Of a stretch of DNA of 64,000 nucleotides, positions 12,070-21,412 are shown piece by piece. A program made the translations under genes and the position numbers. Position 1 is the first letter of the stretch. The number at the start of each line of letters is the position of its first letter. Source of the stretch: Conoideocrella luteorostrata (taxonomy: Eukaryota; Ascomycota; Sordariomycetes; Hypocreales; Clavicipitaceae); assembly GCA_032433595.1 (NCBI GenBank), contig JASWJB010000180.1, forward strand, positions 1-64,000. Reading direction: 5' to 3'. The notes below the pieces were generated by a model that saw only the letters and a program-made list of their open reading frames with translations, did no database searches and had not been told where the DNA came from.

Positions 12070-13336
12070 GATGCTCAAATATCGCGGAGCATGGGCGCTA
12101 AATAAAGAAACACTTCATTCCGAAAGGGGGGGATCGGGGTCGGGGCTTAGTATCTTGTTGAGCAAACGATGTTTGTTTTTGAGAAGCGAGTACGACGGAT
12201 AGAGCATGGCGGAACACCTTTTTCTTTTCTTTCTTTGTTTCTTTCTTTCTTCCTTCCCTTTCCAATACCTCAGCCTGGTTCTTTAATTGGAAGAAAATAA
12301 GATATAGCATCGAATCATTCTTAATGAAGGCATCTGTTTCCAGTGACTGCTTTGCACGAACCGGAAGTGAACATTTCCTTTTGGGTGACCGAGAGCCTAC
12401 AGTGAGTGAATGACTCATACATTTCCACTTGGGAGGAAGTCTGTTGTTTCTGAGTATACCAATAAACTGACTCGACGTGTACGGAGTAGTCACATAGTTA
12501 TGCGGCCACTGATAACATTGCTTCGGCAATTTGACATTAGGGATAACTCAGCAAACTCCCCGAGGACAGCACAACTACTTGGCTAGGACTAGACACGCAG
12601 TGCGACGACCCGGAAGAGTGTGTGTTTCACTGTAGGCATTGCCTTACCTACCCCCTTACCCCCCGTTCCCCCATTTTTGGTCGGGAGGTTTTTTTTTTTT
12701 TCTTCTTCATTTCCGTCATTTCGTCACTCGTGGACTCGTCAGAGTTAGATAGATGCCGGCAGCCTATATACCCTGCCGGAGAACATTGACAAACTGTTTG
12801 GCCATTACTTTTATTGCGTGTATCTATGGTCATTGCACGTATCTACCTCCCCTACATACTCATATACTCTATATCATATAATCAAGATTCAGTCTCAGGT
12901 CCCAGCTTCCAAACGGAACGACAGACGTGGTCAAACATCTGTGCGTCCTTCCCACGCCATTTTGTGGGATTAGAATAGGTCGCGATGGGATACTTAGGGA
13001 CCTGATGTATTGCCAGTTGAAGCTGGCATATCATGCATGGTGAGGCGGAGTTCAGCCTGCTCTGCTCCTGTCTCCTGTCTGTATCTTGTCCGTTACTCTC
13101 CCACCTTGTGCTATGTAATCAGACTACCAAATTGCTCTCTGGATATTGGGATTGTATCGCGCGTGGCGAATCGTATTGGATATTTCGACGACTTCGATTG
13201 CGCATTGCGTCAGTACATCGTTCCTCAGAAACTCTCATCGATATTTTGCCCGTTGCCTTCACAACTGCACCCTTCCCGTTAAGTTCGACCTCGGTTTAAA
13301 CCCACGTAAACCCCCACCCACAAAACCCTTTACCCC
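12070..13336. other. Convergent 3' spacer
   Basis: Tail-to-tail region between the CH protein and the SET-MYND gene. It contains a pyrimidine run (about 12219-12259), one half-element TACGGAGTA (12480-12488), a poly-T tract near 12690-12701 and no supportable gene. Confidence 0.6.
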
Positions 13337-14989
13337 CTATTTCTCGTCAACGTGAGAAGCTTCATCCCTACAGCGCTGACACATGCACCAGCCGCCTAAA
13401 CTGCCCCGGGCCCACTCTCTTCGCTGCTGCACCGGTAGCGAAATGTCGCAGTAGTGGTTCAAGATCTCTTCGCCCTTCTTAACACCGCCAGGACGGGCGC
13501 CGACAATGCGCTCTTCACGAGCCTTTAGAACCATACGACCGCCCCAATCCCAAGTCACGTTGGGATTGCAGTCGTGGTTCGCCAAGCACCAGTAAGGGTG
13601 TACTGCTGCGACGTCGGGTCGACCATCTCGGGGGTTCTTCCGTGCTGACGCGGTTCCCCGAAACTTGGCAAAGAGGGTGTTCAGCACCCACAAGTCATAC
13701 CGGGAAAGCGACGTGTAAATGTCAATATCCATCTTCTCCAGGATATGAAGCGGTGTTTCGATGTTGTACTTGAATGAAAATGGCAGAGTCCATGTTGGAG
13801 GCGGTCCAGCGCTGGGTGAAACATCAATGTCGTTCGATGCCGTCGGCACGAAATCCCCCCAGATAAACCTGACTTCGCGGACGTCGAGAGGATGAATCTC
13901 CTGGTGAGCAGCCAGGGCCAGAACGCGAGACAGAAGAAGCAGATAAAGGGTCTCGTCGGCTTCGGACGCTTCCGAGTCCTTAGCAATGGCATCTACATCT
14001 TTTTCGCACACTGACGGATGGTAACGCTCCTGCGCGGTGTCGTGACAGTATTGACTGCAAAAGACTGTGTCGTGGCACTCGTCACAGTTGACCGCCGCGT
14101 TTTCGCTACCCAGTGGTGGGAGATCGGAGCCACACGCATCGCAAACGGGATCCTTCAAGCGGTTGTTGGCTGTCAGGAGGGAATACTCTCGCAGGACGTC
14201 TTCTCCAGGTCCTATATCCTCAATGGCAAAGACACCAAGCTGTTTGCAGGTTGGGATGATATTGTAATGGTCTGTGTTACTGGCCCCTTCTAACAAAACC
14301 GGTAACGTTGCGACTTGAACGGCGCATTTCGGGGCCATGTCTTTGAGGTATGCATTCAGTGTGTCCAAAGATTCTTTTGCAAATCGATCTGGCTCGTGAG
14401 TATTCCATGGATAGACTTCTCGGCGCACAACACCATGATCAGGCAAGTCATGGACGTCGAATTCATCGCGACGCAGGCGGCGTCGAGCAACTGTATTGAT
14501 ATTCTTCCGGGTATGGAGCAACTCAGTATTTTGAGGGGCCAGTTTGAGACCGCGTTCGCAGAAGTTGTATGCACTCTGCAAACATCCGCAGAGCAATAAG
14601 CTCAAGGACAGAATCTGGTAAGCTCGTATCGATGCGAGAACTGCGAGGCGGCGCGCAGCCTCCCCGCCGCCGCCCAAGCTTTCGATGGCAGCAGGCGACC
14701 ACTCCTCCGGGAGGTCTCCAAAAACCATGACTTCGGGGATCGGGACAACGGTATGCATCATGATGCTTTCCATGGCACTTTCGTGATATTCAAATCCTTC
14801 ATTGGCTATCTCGTCCGTTAGAAGCAAAGCCTTATAGGCATCACCACAGGCCAAATCGGGATAGCCCAGATGAGAGTGTACAACGGCCCGTTGGAGGTAA
14901 AGAATCAAGTCGTACGGCTGGCCATCGAGGCCTTCGGTCAGCTGAAGCCGGCGATCGAGCAGCTGCTCTCGGAGATCAACGTCGGTCAT
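13337..14989 (-). CDS. SET and MYND domain protein (SMYD-like lysine methyltransferase)
   Basis: A single exon of 550 residues. The N-terminal 30-160 residues look like TPR-type helices (ILYLQRAVVHSHLGYPDLA...YNFCERGLKLAP). The SET domain starts near 250 (LGVFAIEDIGPGEDVLREY) and is split by a MYND zinc finger at about 283-328 with CDAC, CDEC, CSQYC and a final H/C pair. The catalytic core follows: NHDCNPN (471-477), which contributes to the SAM and lysine sites, then GEEILNHYCD (506-515) and a post-SET-like CMCQRC (535-540). All the residues expected of an active enzyme are present by eye. Targets in fungi are mostly unknown, so histone versus other protein substrates cannot be decided. A 5-codon upstream ORF ends 5 nt before this start. 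Confidence 0.9.
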   Translation of the reverse strand: MTDVDLREQLLDRRLQLTEGLDGQPYDLILYLQRAVVHSHLGYPDLACGDAYKALLLTDEIANEGFEYHESAMESIMMHTVVPIPEVMVFGDLPEEWSPAAIESLGGGGEAARRLAVLASIRAYQILSLSLLLCGCLQSAYNFCERGLKLAPQNTELLHTRKNINTVARRRLRRDEFDVHDLPDHGVVRREVYPWNTHEPDRFAKESLDTLNAYLKDMAPKCAVQVATLPVLLEGASNTDHYNIIPTCKQLGVFAIEDIGPGEDVLREYSLLTANNRLKDPVCDACGSDLPPLGSENAAVNCDECHDTVFCSQYCHDTAQERYHPSVCEKDVDAIAKDSEASEADETLYLLLLSRVLALAAHQEIHPLDVREVRFIWGDFVPTASNDIDVSPSAGPPPTWTLPFSFKYNIETPLHILEKMDIDIYTSLSRYDLWVLNTLFAKFRGTASARKNPRDGRPDVAAVHPYWCLANHDCNPNVTWDWGGRMVLKAREERIVGARPGGVKKGEEILNHYCDISLPVQQRREWARGSLGGWCMCQRCRDEASHVDEK

Positions 14990-17654
14990 AATTGCTACAG
15001 CGTTCGAGACATGGGAAACTCAGTGACAATAACAAACCGTGGCCAACAGAAAGGTTTTCCTTACAATGCTGTACGGGTCTTGGAGGATGTTGTCACAGCA
15101 TTCAAAGACTGCTCTAAGATATGTCGGTGATACGACGTCGGGGGGGTCGTCTGACGAACTACGTTGGTGAACGTAGGGCAATGGCAGTGGCCAAGATCTC
15201 GCACCCACACAACAACTACGGCAAAGAAGCACTCAAAATGCAGACCCTAGTTGAAGGACAAAAGTCCCTGGGCAGTGTAACTATGCCTTTAGAGACGGAT
15301 CAAGAGGAGACGATGGTTTCTTTAGTGGCAAAAACACCTCAAGTGATCTGCAGCATAATAGTCAGCGTGATCGCAGACAGCATTGGCGGCTGTTCCGAAA
15401 CGTACAAACTAGTCGGGTTATCTATCGACTGAGAGAGTGGCAGCAAACTTGGGGATTGCAAGTAAGCAAGGAAAAAAAATTATTGGATGGATCGATTTCG
15501 TGTCTTGGAGGTGTGGCTCCAGGGGCAACGGATTTGGGACAGGCCAAAGAAAGGTACGAGATGGGTTGGGATGGGATGAGATGAGATGGGCCCAGAATAT
15601 TGATCAATTTTTACAATAACTTGCCCTCGAGGGTTGGAGTCCAGTCGGAAGCAACATATCCAGGGTCATCCAGGGTCCAGAATAGGCTTGTGTGTGCACC
15701 GCCCTAGATCGATCGGTGGCTTCTCGCACCTGACTGGTCGACTGGTTCGCCCCGGAGGCCAGAATGCTGGACGCTGTGGCTGAGGTGGTCCAGACTTGGT
15801 CCACGAGTAGTTGGCTCCAGAGGCCCAGTGGCCCAGTGGCCCCAGAGGCTTTCGAGGTGGCTCCAGCTGCATTCATACTAATCGTGCTACGCAAGCACAA
15901 CTTGCAAGAGGTTGGCAAGAGGTTAGCGAAGGTCTTTCGCGACGGTGGCGCCTGGCTCAAATACATATCTCAGCACTGACGAGTAACGGCAAGGGGTCTC
16001 CTGTTTGCCGTGCTGTCTTTGACAAGAGCGCGCGGGAGGCTCACCGTGCATGACAGGCAGGAGCGGCTGTGGTGGGGGCTGCAGAGCAGGTACATATAGT
16101 ACAAATGCCTTACTTGTTGGCCAGACTGAAAAAGATAGGGAGCAACAAGAGGGCTTCGCACGGATTGTCCCCAGTTCACATGTCCACCAGTTCCCCTTGG
16201 TAGGCTATTTGGTAATGAGTAGATGACAGTTTGTTTGCAAGGCTCATGCCAATCTTTCCCATGAAGCTTTTTAAATGTCCAGCACCCTGCCGCACTGTTC
16301 CTTGTTTTTGTAATTGGTCTCTCGGCTCTGGTTGGAGGCCGGTCGAAATTGAACGGTGCAACAGTAGTTACTCTGTAGTGGGGACTAGCAAACTCAAATC
16401 AGCAAGGAACAATAACAACGCGGCAGATGGCCGTTGATAAAGTGCTTCTACTATTGGGAACATCGGGGATCCCGTGGCCTGTGGGAATTCCTGTTCTATA
16501 AGTCATTCGCCTCACGATACTATGGAGACGACGATAAGGTGATTGTGCACATGGCCGTTTCGTCCTGAGGGCCGCCGCAGGGCGCTGGCCTTGTCCATGC
16601 TGGGATGAGGGGCAGGCAATGGAGCTCTCCTACGTCATTGTCCCACGTTGGAACGTGGGGAGGAGCGGAAGACCGCACTTGCCACCGCTTGTCACTGGTG
16701 TACTGTCCTCGGTGGAGGCATGAAAGGGTGATTAATGCAAGGGATGGGTATGTTTTAGTACAGCAATTCCCAATCGCTCCCATAGCTCTTTGTTTTTCCT
16801 TATCTCGTCACGGTGACATAACCAATTGCTTCATTTCGGCCATTAGTAAACCAATTGGGGTGGCATTTTGACAAGATGCCATGCGAGAATGTAGGAATTT
16901 CCACAACCGGCACCACAATTCCTATTCTGCAAAGCGATGGAACATTACCATGTTTGTCGATAGCTGGCAGACGACACCTTAGAGCACCAACCATGTGCCG
17001 GGATCTTCATAGCCCATCATTTCACTGTACACTGCCGAGCCACTCCGGCCTCTGCCGACGCAAAACGCCGTAGATTTTTTGAAGGACCCCAAACCCAGCT
17101 TGATATTACATTTTGCTTCGGAGATGCCAAATTGATTGTTGAAATTGAATTTATGGCTTATATCTGACTCGCCGGGAGTTATTTACAATACTAAAGTTTG
17201 AGGATAAGACAACGTTATGACGTTGAAATTTTCTGTACCTTTCCATCTTATCTCACCTTGGTGGATCCGACATTGGCAAATGCAGGCTCTCTTGACCCCG
17301 CTATCAACAGCTGTTTCGAGCTGCCGCATCATGTCATGTTATTCTCGAGATCTTGGTCCAATTTTTATTCTCTCAATTTTGTCGTCACCACTCCTTCCCA
17401 ACGCCACATATTCTGTGGCTCCCTCGCAGCCAGTGGTCATTTGGTGACAAATTTGCCGACGCCACATCTACTACAACCGACTTAGACTACTGGACCGTTG
17501 TGGCATTTACTTCCTACCTCGTCCGTCACGCTCATAACATCGGCAAAGAATTGCACAAATCATTGCACACAAGCTGTATTATCAGCCGAACCAGACAAAT
17601 CACAGTCAACAATAAAATCGTGGTCAAAACACCACATATCACACCGTTTTAATA
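14990..17654. other. Divergent intergenic region, 2.7 kb
   Basis: Separates the SET-MYND gene (minus) from 6-phosphogluconolactonase (plus). Only short frames occur, none with family resemblance. A locally repetitive GGCCCAGTGGCCCAGTGGCCCCAGAGG segment lies near 15810-15850. The last 150 bases have no ATG, which supports the start at 17655. Confidence 0.6.
14995..15012 (-). promoter_or_regulatory. Minimal upstream ORF before SET-MYND start
   Basis: On the minus strand, ATG-4 codons-TAG (peptide MSRTL) ends five bases before the main ATG at 14989. If it is within the mRNA leader it would force reinitiation or leaky scanning. Presence in the transcript is inferred from proximity. Confidence 0.45.
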
Positions 17655-18437
17655 ATGCCTAAGTCGCAGCCTAACCTCTACGCTTTTCCCAATGCCGAAG
17701 CACTGGCGTCGGCCTTGCGTGCGTACATTGTGCAAAGCCAGAACGCAGGCTTCACCAGGCATGATTCTTTCAAGGTTGCCGTCTCCGGCGGCTCGTTGCC
17801 TAAAACTCTGGCACAGGCTCTCTTGGCCCCTGCAAAGGGACTCGAAGACAATCTCGATTTTACTAAATGGGAAATTTTCTATGCTGATGAGCGCGCCGTG
17901 CCCTTGGACCACGCCGACTCCAACCACGCCTTGCTAAAGTCGGAGTTTTTGGATAAACTACCAGCTGATCAGCAACCAACCGTGCATCCTATTGACACAG
18001 CACACCTCGAAGACATTCAAGAACTCGCCGATCAATACGAGAAAACCCTCGTCGGAAGCTTCGCCAGCCGCGACTCTGTCCGGCTGCCCATCTTCGACCT
18101 GCTCCTCCTTGGATGCGGTCCTGACGGCCACACGTGCTCACTATTCCCCGGTCACCCTCTCCTCCGAGAGACCGACGCCTGGGTTGCCCCCATCGAAGAC
18201 TCTCCCAAGCCACCACCGAGGCGAATCACTCTTACTCTTCCCGTCGTCACCCACGCCGTTCGGGTAGCGTTCGTTGCTACTGGAGGCGGAAAGAAGGACA
18301 TTATGAAGCAAATCTTTGACGGGTCAGAAGGCTTGCCCTGCACGCTGGTCAATGATGTCGCTGGCGAGAGATGCAGCTGGTTCGTGGACGAGCCTGCCGT
18401 CGAAGGTGTCGGCTTCCCCAGGAAGGCGTTCTTGTAG
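17655..18437 (+). CDS. 6-phosphogluconolactonase
   Basis: A single exon of 260 residues, the usual size for the SOL/DevB family. It hydrolyses 6-phosphoglucono-1,5-lactone to 6-phosphogluconate, the second step of the oxidative pentose phosphate pathway, in the cytosol. Family signatures are VAVSGGSLPK (41-50, phosphate-binding loop), FYADERAVPLDHADSN (75-90) and LLLGCGPDGHTCSLFPGHP (150-168), which includes the catalytic His. The C-terminal half carries RITLTLPVVTHA and the FVATGGGKKD segment, also conserved. There is no targeting peptide. In yeasts this family is SOL3/SOL4; I leave the symbol blank because naming differs among filamentous fungi. No intron is needed. Confidence 0.95.
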   Translation: MPKSQPNLYAFPNAEALASALRAYIVQSQNAGFTRHDSFKVAVSGGSLPKTLAQALLAPAKGLEDNLDFTKWEIFYADERAVPLDHADSNHALLKSEFLDKLPADQQPTVHPIDTAHLEDIQELADQYEKTLVGSFASRDSVRLPIFDLLLLGCGPDGHTCSLFPGHPLLRETDAWVAPIEDSPKPPPRRITLTLPVVTHAVRVAFVATGGGKKDIMKQIFDGSEGLPCTLVNDVAGERCSWFVDEPAVEGVGFPRKAFL

Positions 18438-19176
18438 GAAGGTATGTTCAAGAACATACTGGATTCAACCGTGATCGACTACGTGGTTTGGATCGATGAA
18501 CGCGTAGCAAGCAGAGGCTTGTCGAGAATGGAAGATGAAAAGGGAGGATGAGAAGGACACAGAGCAGTCGAGACTAGCTGTCCAGAGCTGATGACTGTCG
18601 AAATAGGCTTTTTTTGCTTTTCTTTAATAGACAAAGTGTGTGATTTGGCGCCAGACGTCAAGGGAGCTTGAATTTCTGTGGTCTTTTCTCTTTCTCGCTC
18701 ATCCAAAGCACTAGTTTTACGCACCATCCATGCGGGCATCAAATGCTGCATCATGGGGTCATAGTGGAACGTTTCGAAATCAGTCCAGTCAATTCGTTTT
18801 GCATGCATAGATACGTTAGAGTGGTTTTTTTAATGGACAGAACAATTGTGTGAAGAACAAAAAAGGGTCCTGTGTCGTCGTCCACCGAGAGTGTTTACGG
18901 AGAGGCAATCACCGCATGGATCGAACTCGAATTATACATGGATCCCACGCCACAAATTATGTAATGTTGTTACTCACATTGCAAAATACAAGACTCAAAA
19001 AAGAAACAGAGAACCAACAAGTGTCGTTCAATATTTTTTATTTTATGTTGTTCGTCACTCATGGACTCATCTCAGTACGTAACTATACAGTATTAAATAC
19101 AAGCCATATCTTGCCGAAGAACATTGACTAACAGTTCTACTCGCAGTAATGGCCGTCGTCAATCATAAAAAAAAAT
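18438..19176. other. Convergent 3' spacer
   Basis: Gap between the 3' ends of the lactonase (plus) and the gene at 19177-20667 (minus). AT-rich near 18830-19170; I see no gene. Confidence 0.6.
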
Positions 19177-20667
19177 CTACATCACTCGCCACACAGCACC
19201 GGCCCTGGGGGTATCAATATCCTCATCGCCCTCCTTATTCATCCTGTCAATCCAGTCATCCTCCCTCGCCAGCGCCTGCTGCTCAATCTCCTCCATGGCA
19301 TGCAACTCGGTCAACATATCGCAAATGAGCTCCCTGGAACCATTCAGCATCTTCTCCAGGCTAGACGGCTCCCCTCCCATCCCATCAGCCTTCCCCGTCA
19401 CTAAGTCATCAATTGTTGAAAGCTGACCCCTCCAAGTCTCCAGCCTCCTCGCCACACCTGCACAATCTTCCTTCCAGCTGCCATCCGGCTCTCCAATGAA
19501 CAATGCATCCTGGCCAGTCATCATTATCATCCTATCCATATCCTGCCTCGCTTCTTCCGCGTCGCACATGTGGTCGACCCAGCGCTCGAACCGCCTCACT
19601 ATTCTTGCGTATCGGCCTGCCGGTTCGCTTAGCGTCCACAGCCCCGTGACTATTTCATCGAGGGTCTGGATCTTCTGCTCAATTCCCTTGCTGCCGCTAC
19701 GAGCCCACTGTCTGAGCGCGAGGATATTGTCGTCTTCAGCGGCGGATTGTTCCCTGGCCGCTACGGCTTGGCTTTCTCTGCGGAGCTGTTCGAATCGCTT
19801 TCCCAGCTTTTCCTTGGCACTGGCTTGCCATTGTACCTGGACGGTTTGAGCATCTCGATGGAGGAGATGGAGCTGTAAGAGCTCTGCTTGCAACCTACTC
19901 GTCTCGGCGGAAGCAGCTACATTGGCGGGGAGTTTTGAAGGCGACGGCGGCGCAAGAATGGTCGATGTCAACGGCTTTGGTGCCTGCGTCTTGGCCGGCG
20001 AGTAATGCTGCTGCAGTGTCGAGAAGGTAGGACGTAATCGAGGCTGTCCTGGCTTTGCAGTTGGAGCCGCAGCTGGAGTGGGAGCCACCACATGTTTAGC
20101 TGGTGTAGATGCGCCCTTATCCGCAGACGACGCGCTTCGCTCCCGAACCTGTCTCGCAGTTCCGCCGGCACCAGTTCGCTCTCTCGACGGCGGTCGCAAC
20201 GACGTAGCGCCCGTCAAGTTCGTAACCGTGCTCTTGACACGAACATGTGTGTTCGTGGGGGCCCGAGACGGAGTACTCCCGCCACCCGCAGAGGTAGGAC
20301 GTGCCTTGACGACCGGTCTGTTGGTGCTGCTCAGCGGTGGGTAGCGGCTCTCCTTTCTGACGGGCGCTGGAGCATCCAAAGCTGGAGCCGCATTTTGTTT
20401 TTTAGAAAGGGATTTTGAACGGCCGAGGACAGTCGATGCGGGTCTTGAGCTGCTGCTACTGCTACTGCTGCGCGCAGTGCCAGTGCTGGTAACGGTGTTG
20501 GAAGGTGCTGTTGATGAAGGTGCGATTACGGAGGTAGGTCGAGGGGGCTTGATGGGGAGGCGGCTGGGGGAAGCGCTTCTGGAATTGATTGCGGAGTTTG
20601 TTGTTTGTTCAGCTGGAGGCGGAATTCTCGGTTTGCGCAGTGAGCGGGTTCGCTGGAGAGAGGGCAT
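19177..20667 (-). CDS. Basic, coiled-coil fungal protein; possible augmin (HAUS8/AUG8-type) subunit
   Basis: A single exon of 496 residues. The first 210 residues are basic and rich in Ser, Pro, Arg and Thr (MPSLQRTRSLRKPRIPPP start), the composition of a microtubule-binding tail. After FSTLQQHYSPAK (about 215-226) and KPLTSTILAPPSPSKLP comes a helical region: LQAELLQLHLLHRDAQ (259-274), a QW pair at 279-280, then SAKEKLGKRFEQL and long amphipathic helices to about 470. The order of basic disordered head, L-rich helix, QW and RF resembles the QWRF-motif proteins of plant augmin (AUG8) and the HAUS8 layout. That assignment is my inference from pattern, without alignment. Otherwise it would be a conserved fungal coiled-coil protein. 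No membrane span is seen. Confidence 0.7.
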   Translation of the reverse strand: MPSLQRTRSLRKPRIPPPAEQTTNSAINSRSASPSRLPIKPPRPTSVIAPSSTAPSNTVTSTGTARSSSSSSSSRPASTVLGRSKSLSKKQNAAPALDAPAPVRKESRYPPLSSTNRPVVKARPTSAGGGSTPSRAPTNTHVRVKSTVTNLTGATSLRPPSRERTGAGGTARQVRERSASSADKGASTPAKHVVAPTPAAAPTAKPGQPRLRPTFSTLQQHYSPAKTQAPKPLTSTILAPPSPSKLPANVAASAETSRLQAELLQLHLLHRDAQTVQVQWQASAKEKLGKRFEQLRRESQAVAAREQSAAEDDNILALRQWARSGSKGIEQKIQTLDEIVTGLWTLSEPAGRYARIVRRFERWVDHMCDAEEARQDMDRMIMMTGQDALFIGEPDGSWKEDCAGVARRLETWRGQLSTIDDLVTGKADGMGGEPSSLEKMLNGSRELICDMLTELHAMEEIEQQALAREDDWIDRMNKEGDEDIDTPRAGAVWRVM

Positions 20668-21412
20668 GGTTGTCTTTGGGGTTTGAGAGCAGCTTTTAGA
20701 TGCATGTTCGGAGAATATGGAGATGCGGTGTTGAGGCTGAGCTGGCCAGGAGCTTGGAAATCCACTAGTAGAAGTGGCCGGCCGCTGTCACAAGCAGCCA
20801 GGCAGTCTGCTTCAACTCCACTGCCGGTGGGATTCGGCTTCAATCATGGAACAGGCAGATCAACCGATTTGCAGGCGCATAGCTGCAGATGTTTCTTGCG
20901 GTACACGGCAACGTTTAAATAATGAGCAGTCAGTACGATATGCCAAAAAGAGTCCAGTTTTGTAGACTCTATTCATTTCAACTCCGGCCGATGCATGCAT
21001 GACCAACGACCACCCAATGTGCTAATTTAGTCAGATTATAGAATTCGCAGCCTATGTAGCTTTATATGCCGTTGCTCCGCTATCTCCTGTCCGTATATCC
21101 GTGTCGAATCGAAATGAAAACCCTCAGCCCTGTATTCCTGCCGGCTGCGTATCTAATGGTATCTCCCCCGCGTTTGACATAGTAGTAGATGCTCCTCCGA
21201 ATCCATGTGTTCTATACTTGCTTTCGCCGACCTTGATTAGACGTACAGATAACAATTTTGTCCAATAAATTATATGACCATAATCGCGGTGCTGGTTACC
21301 TGATTCCAAAGATTTCGGTTGCTGTTTAAAATAGAAAAAGGTTCATGAAAAAATAAAGGGAAAAAAAAGAAAGAAGGAAAAGGCGGAATAAAATCAAGCG
21401 TAGACTTGCAGA
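20668..21412. other. Spacer between two minus-strand genes
   Basis: Promoter and leader of the 19177-20667 gene and 3' flank of the 21413-23428 gene. An out-of-frame ATG just upstream of 20667 opens a frame that overlaps the coding start. No further gene is supported. Confidence 0.55.
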
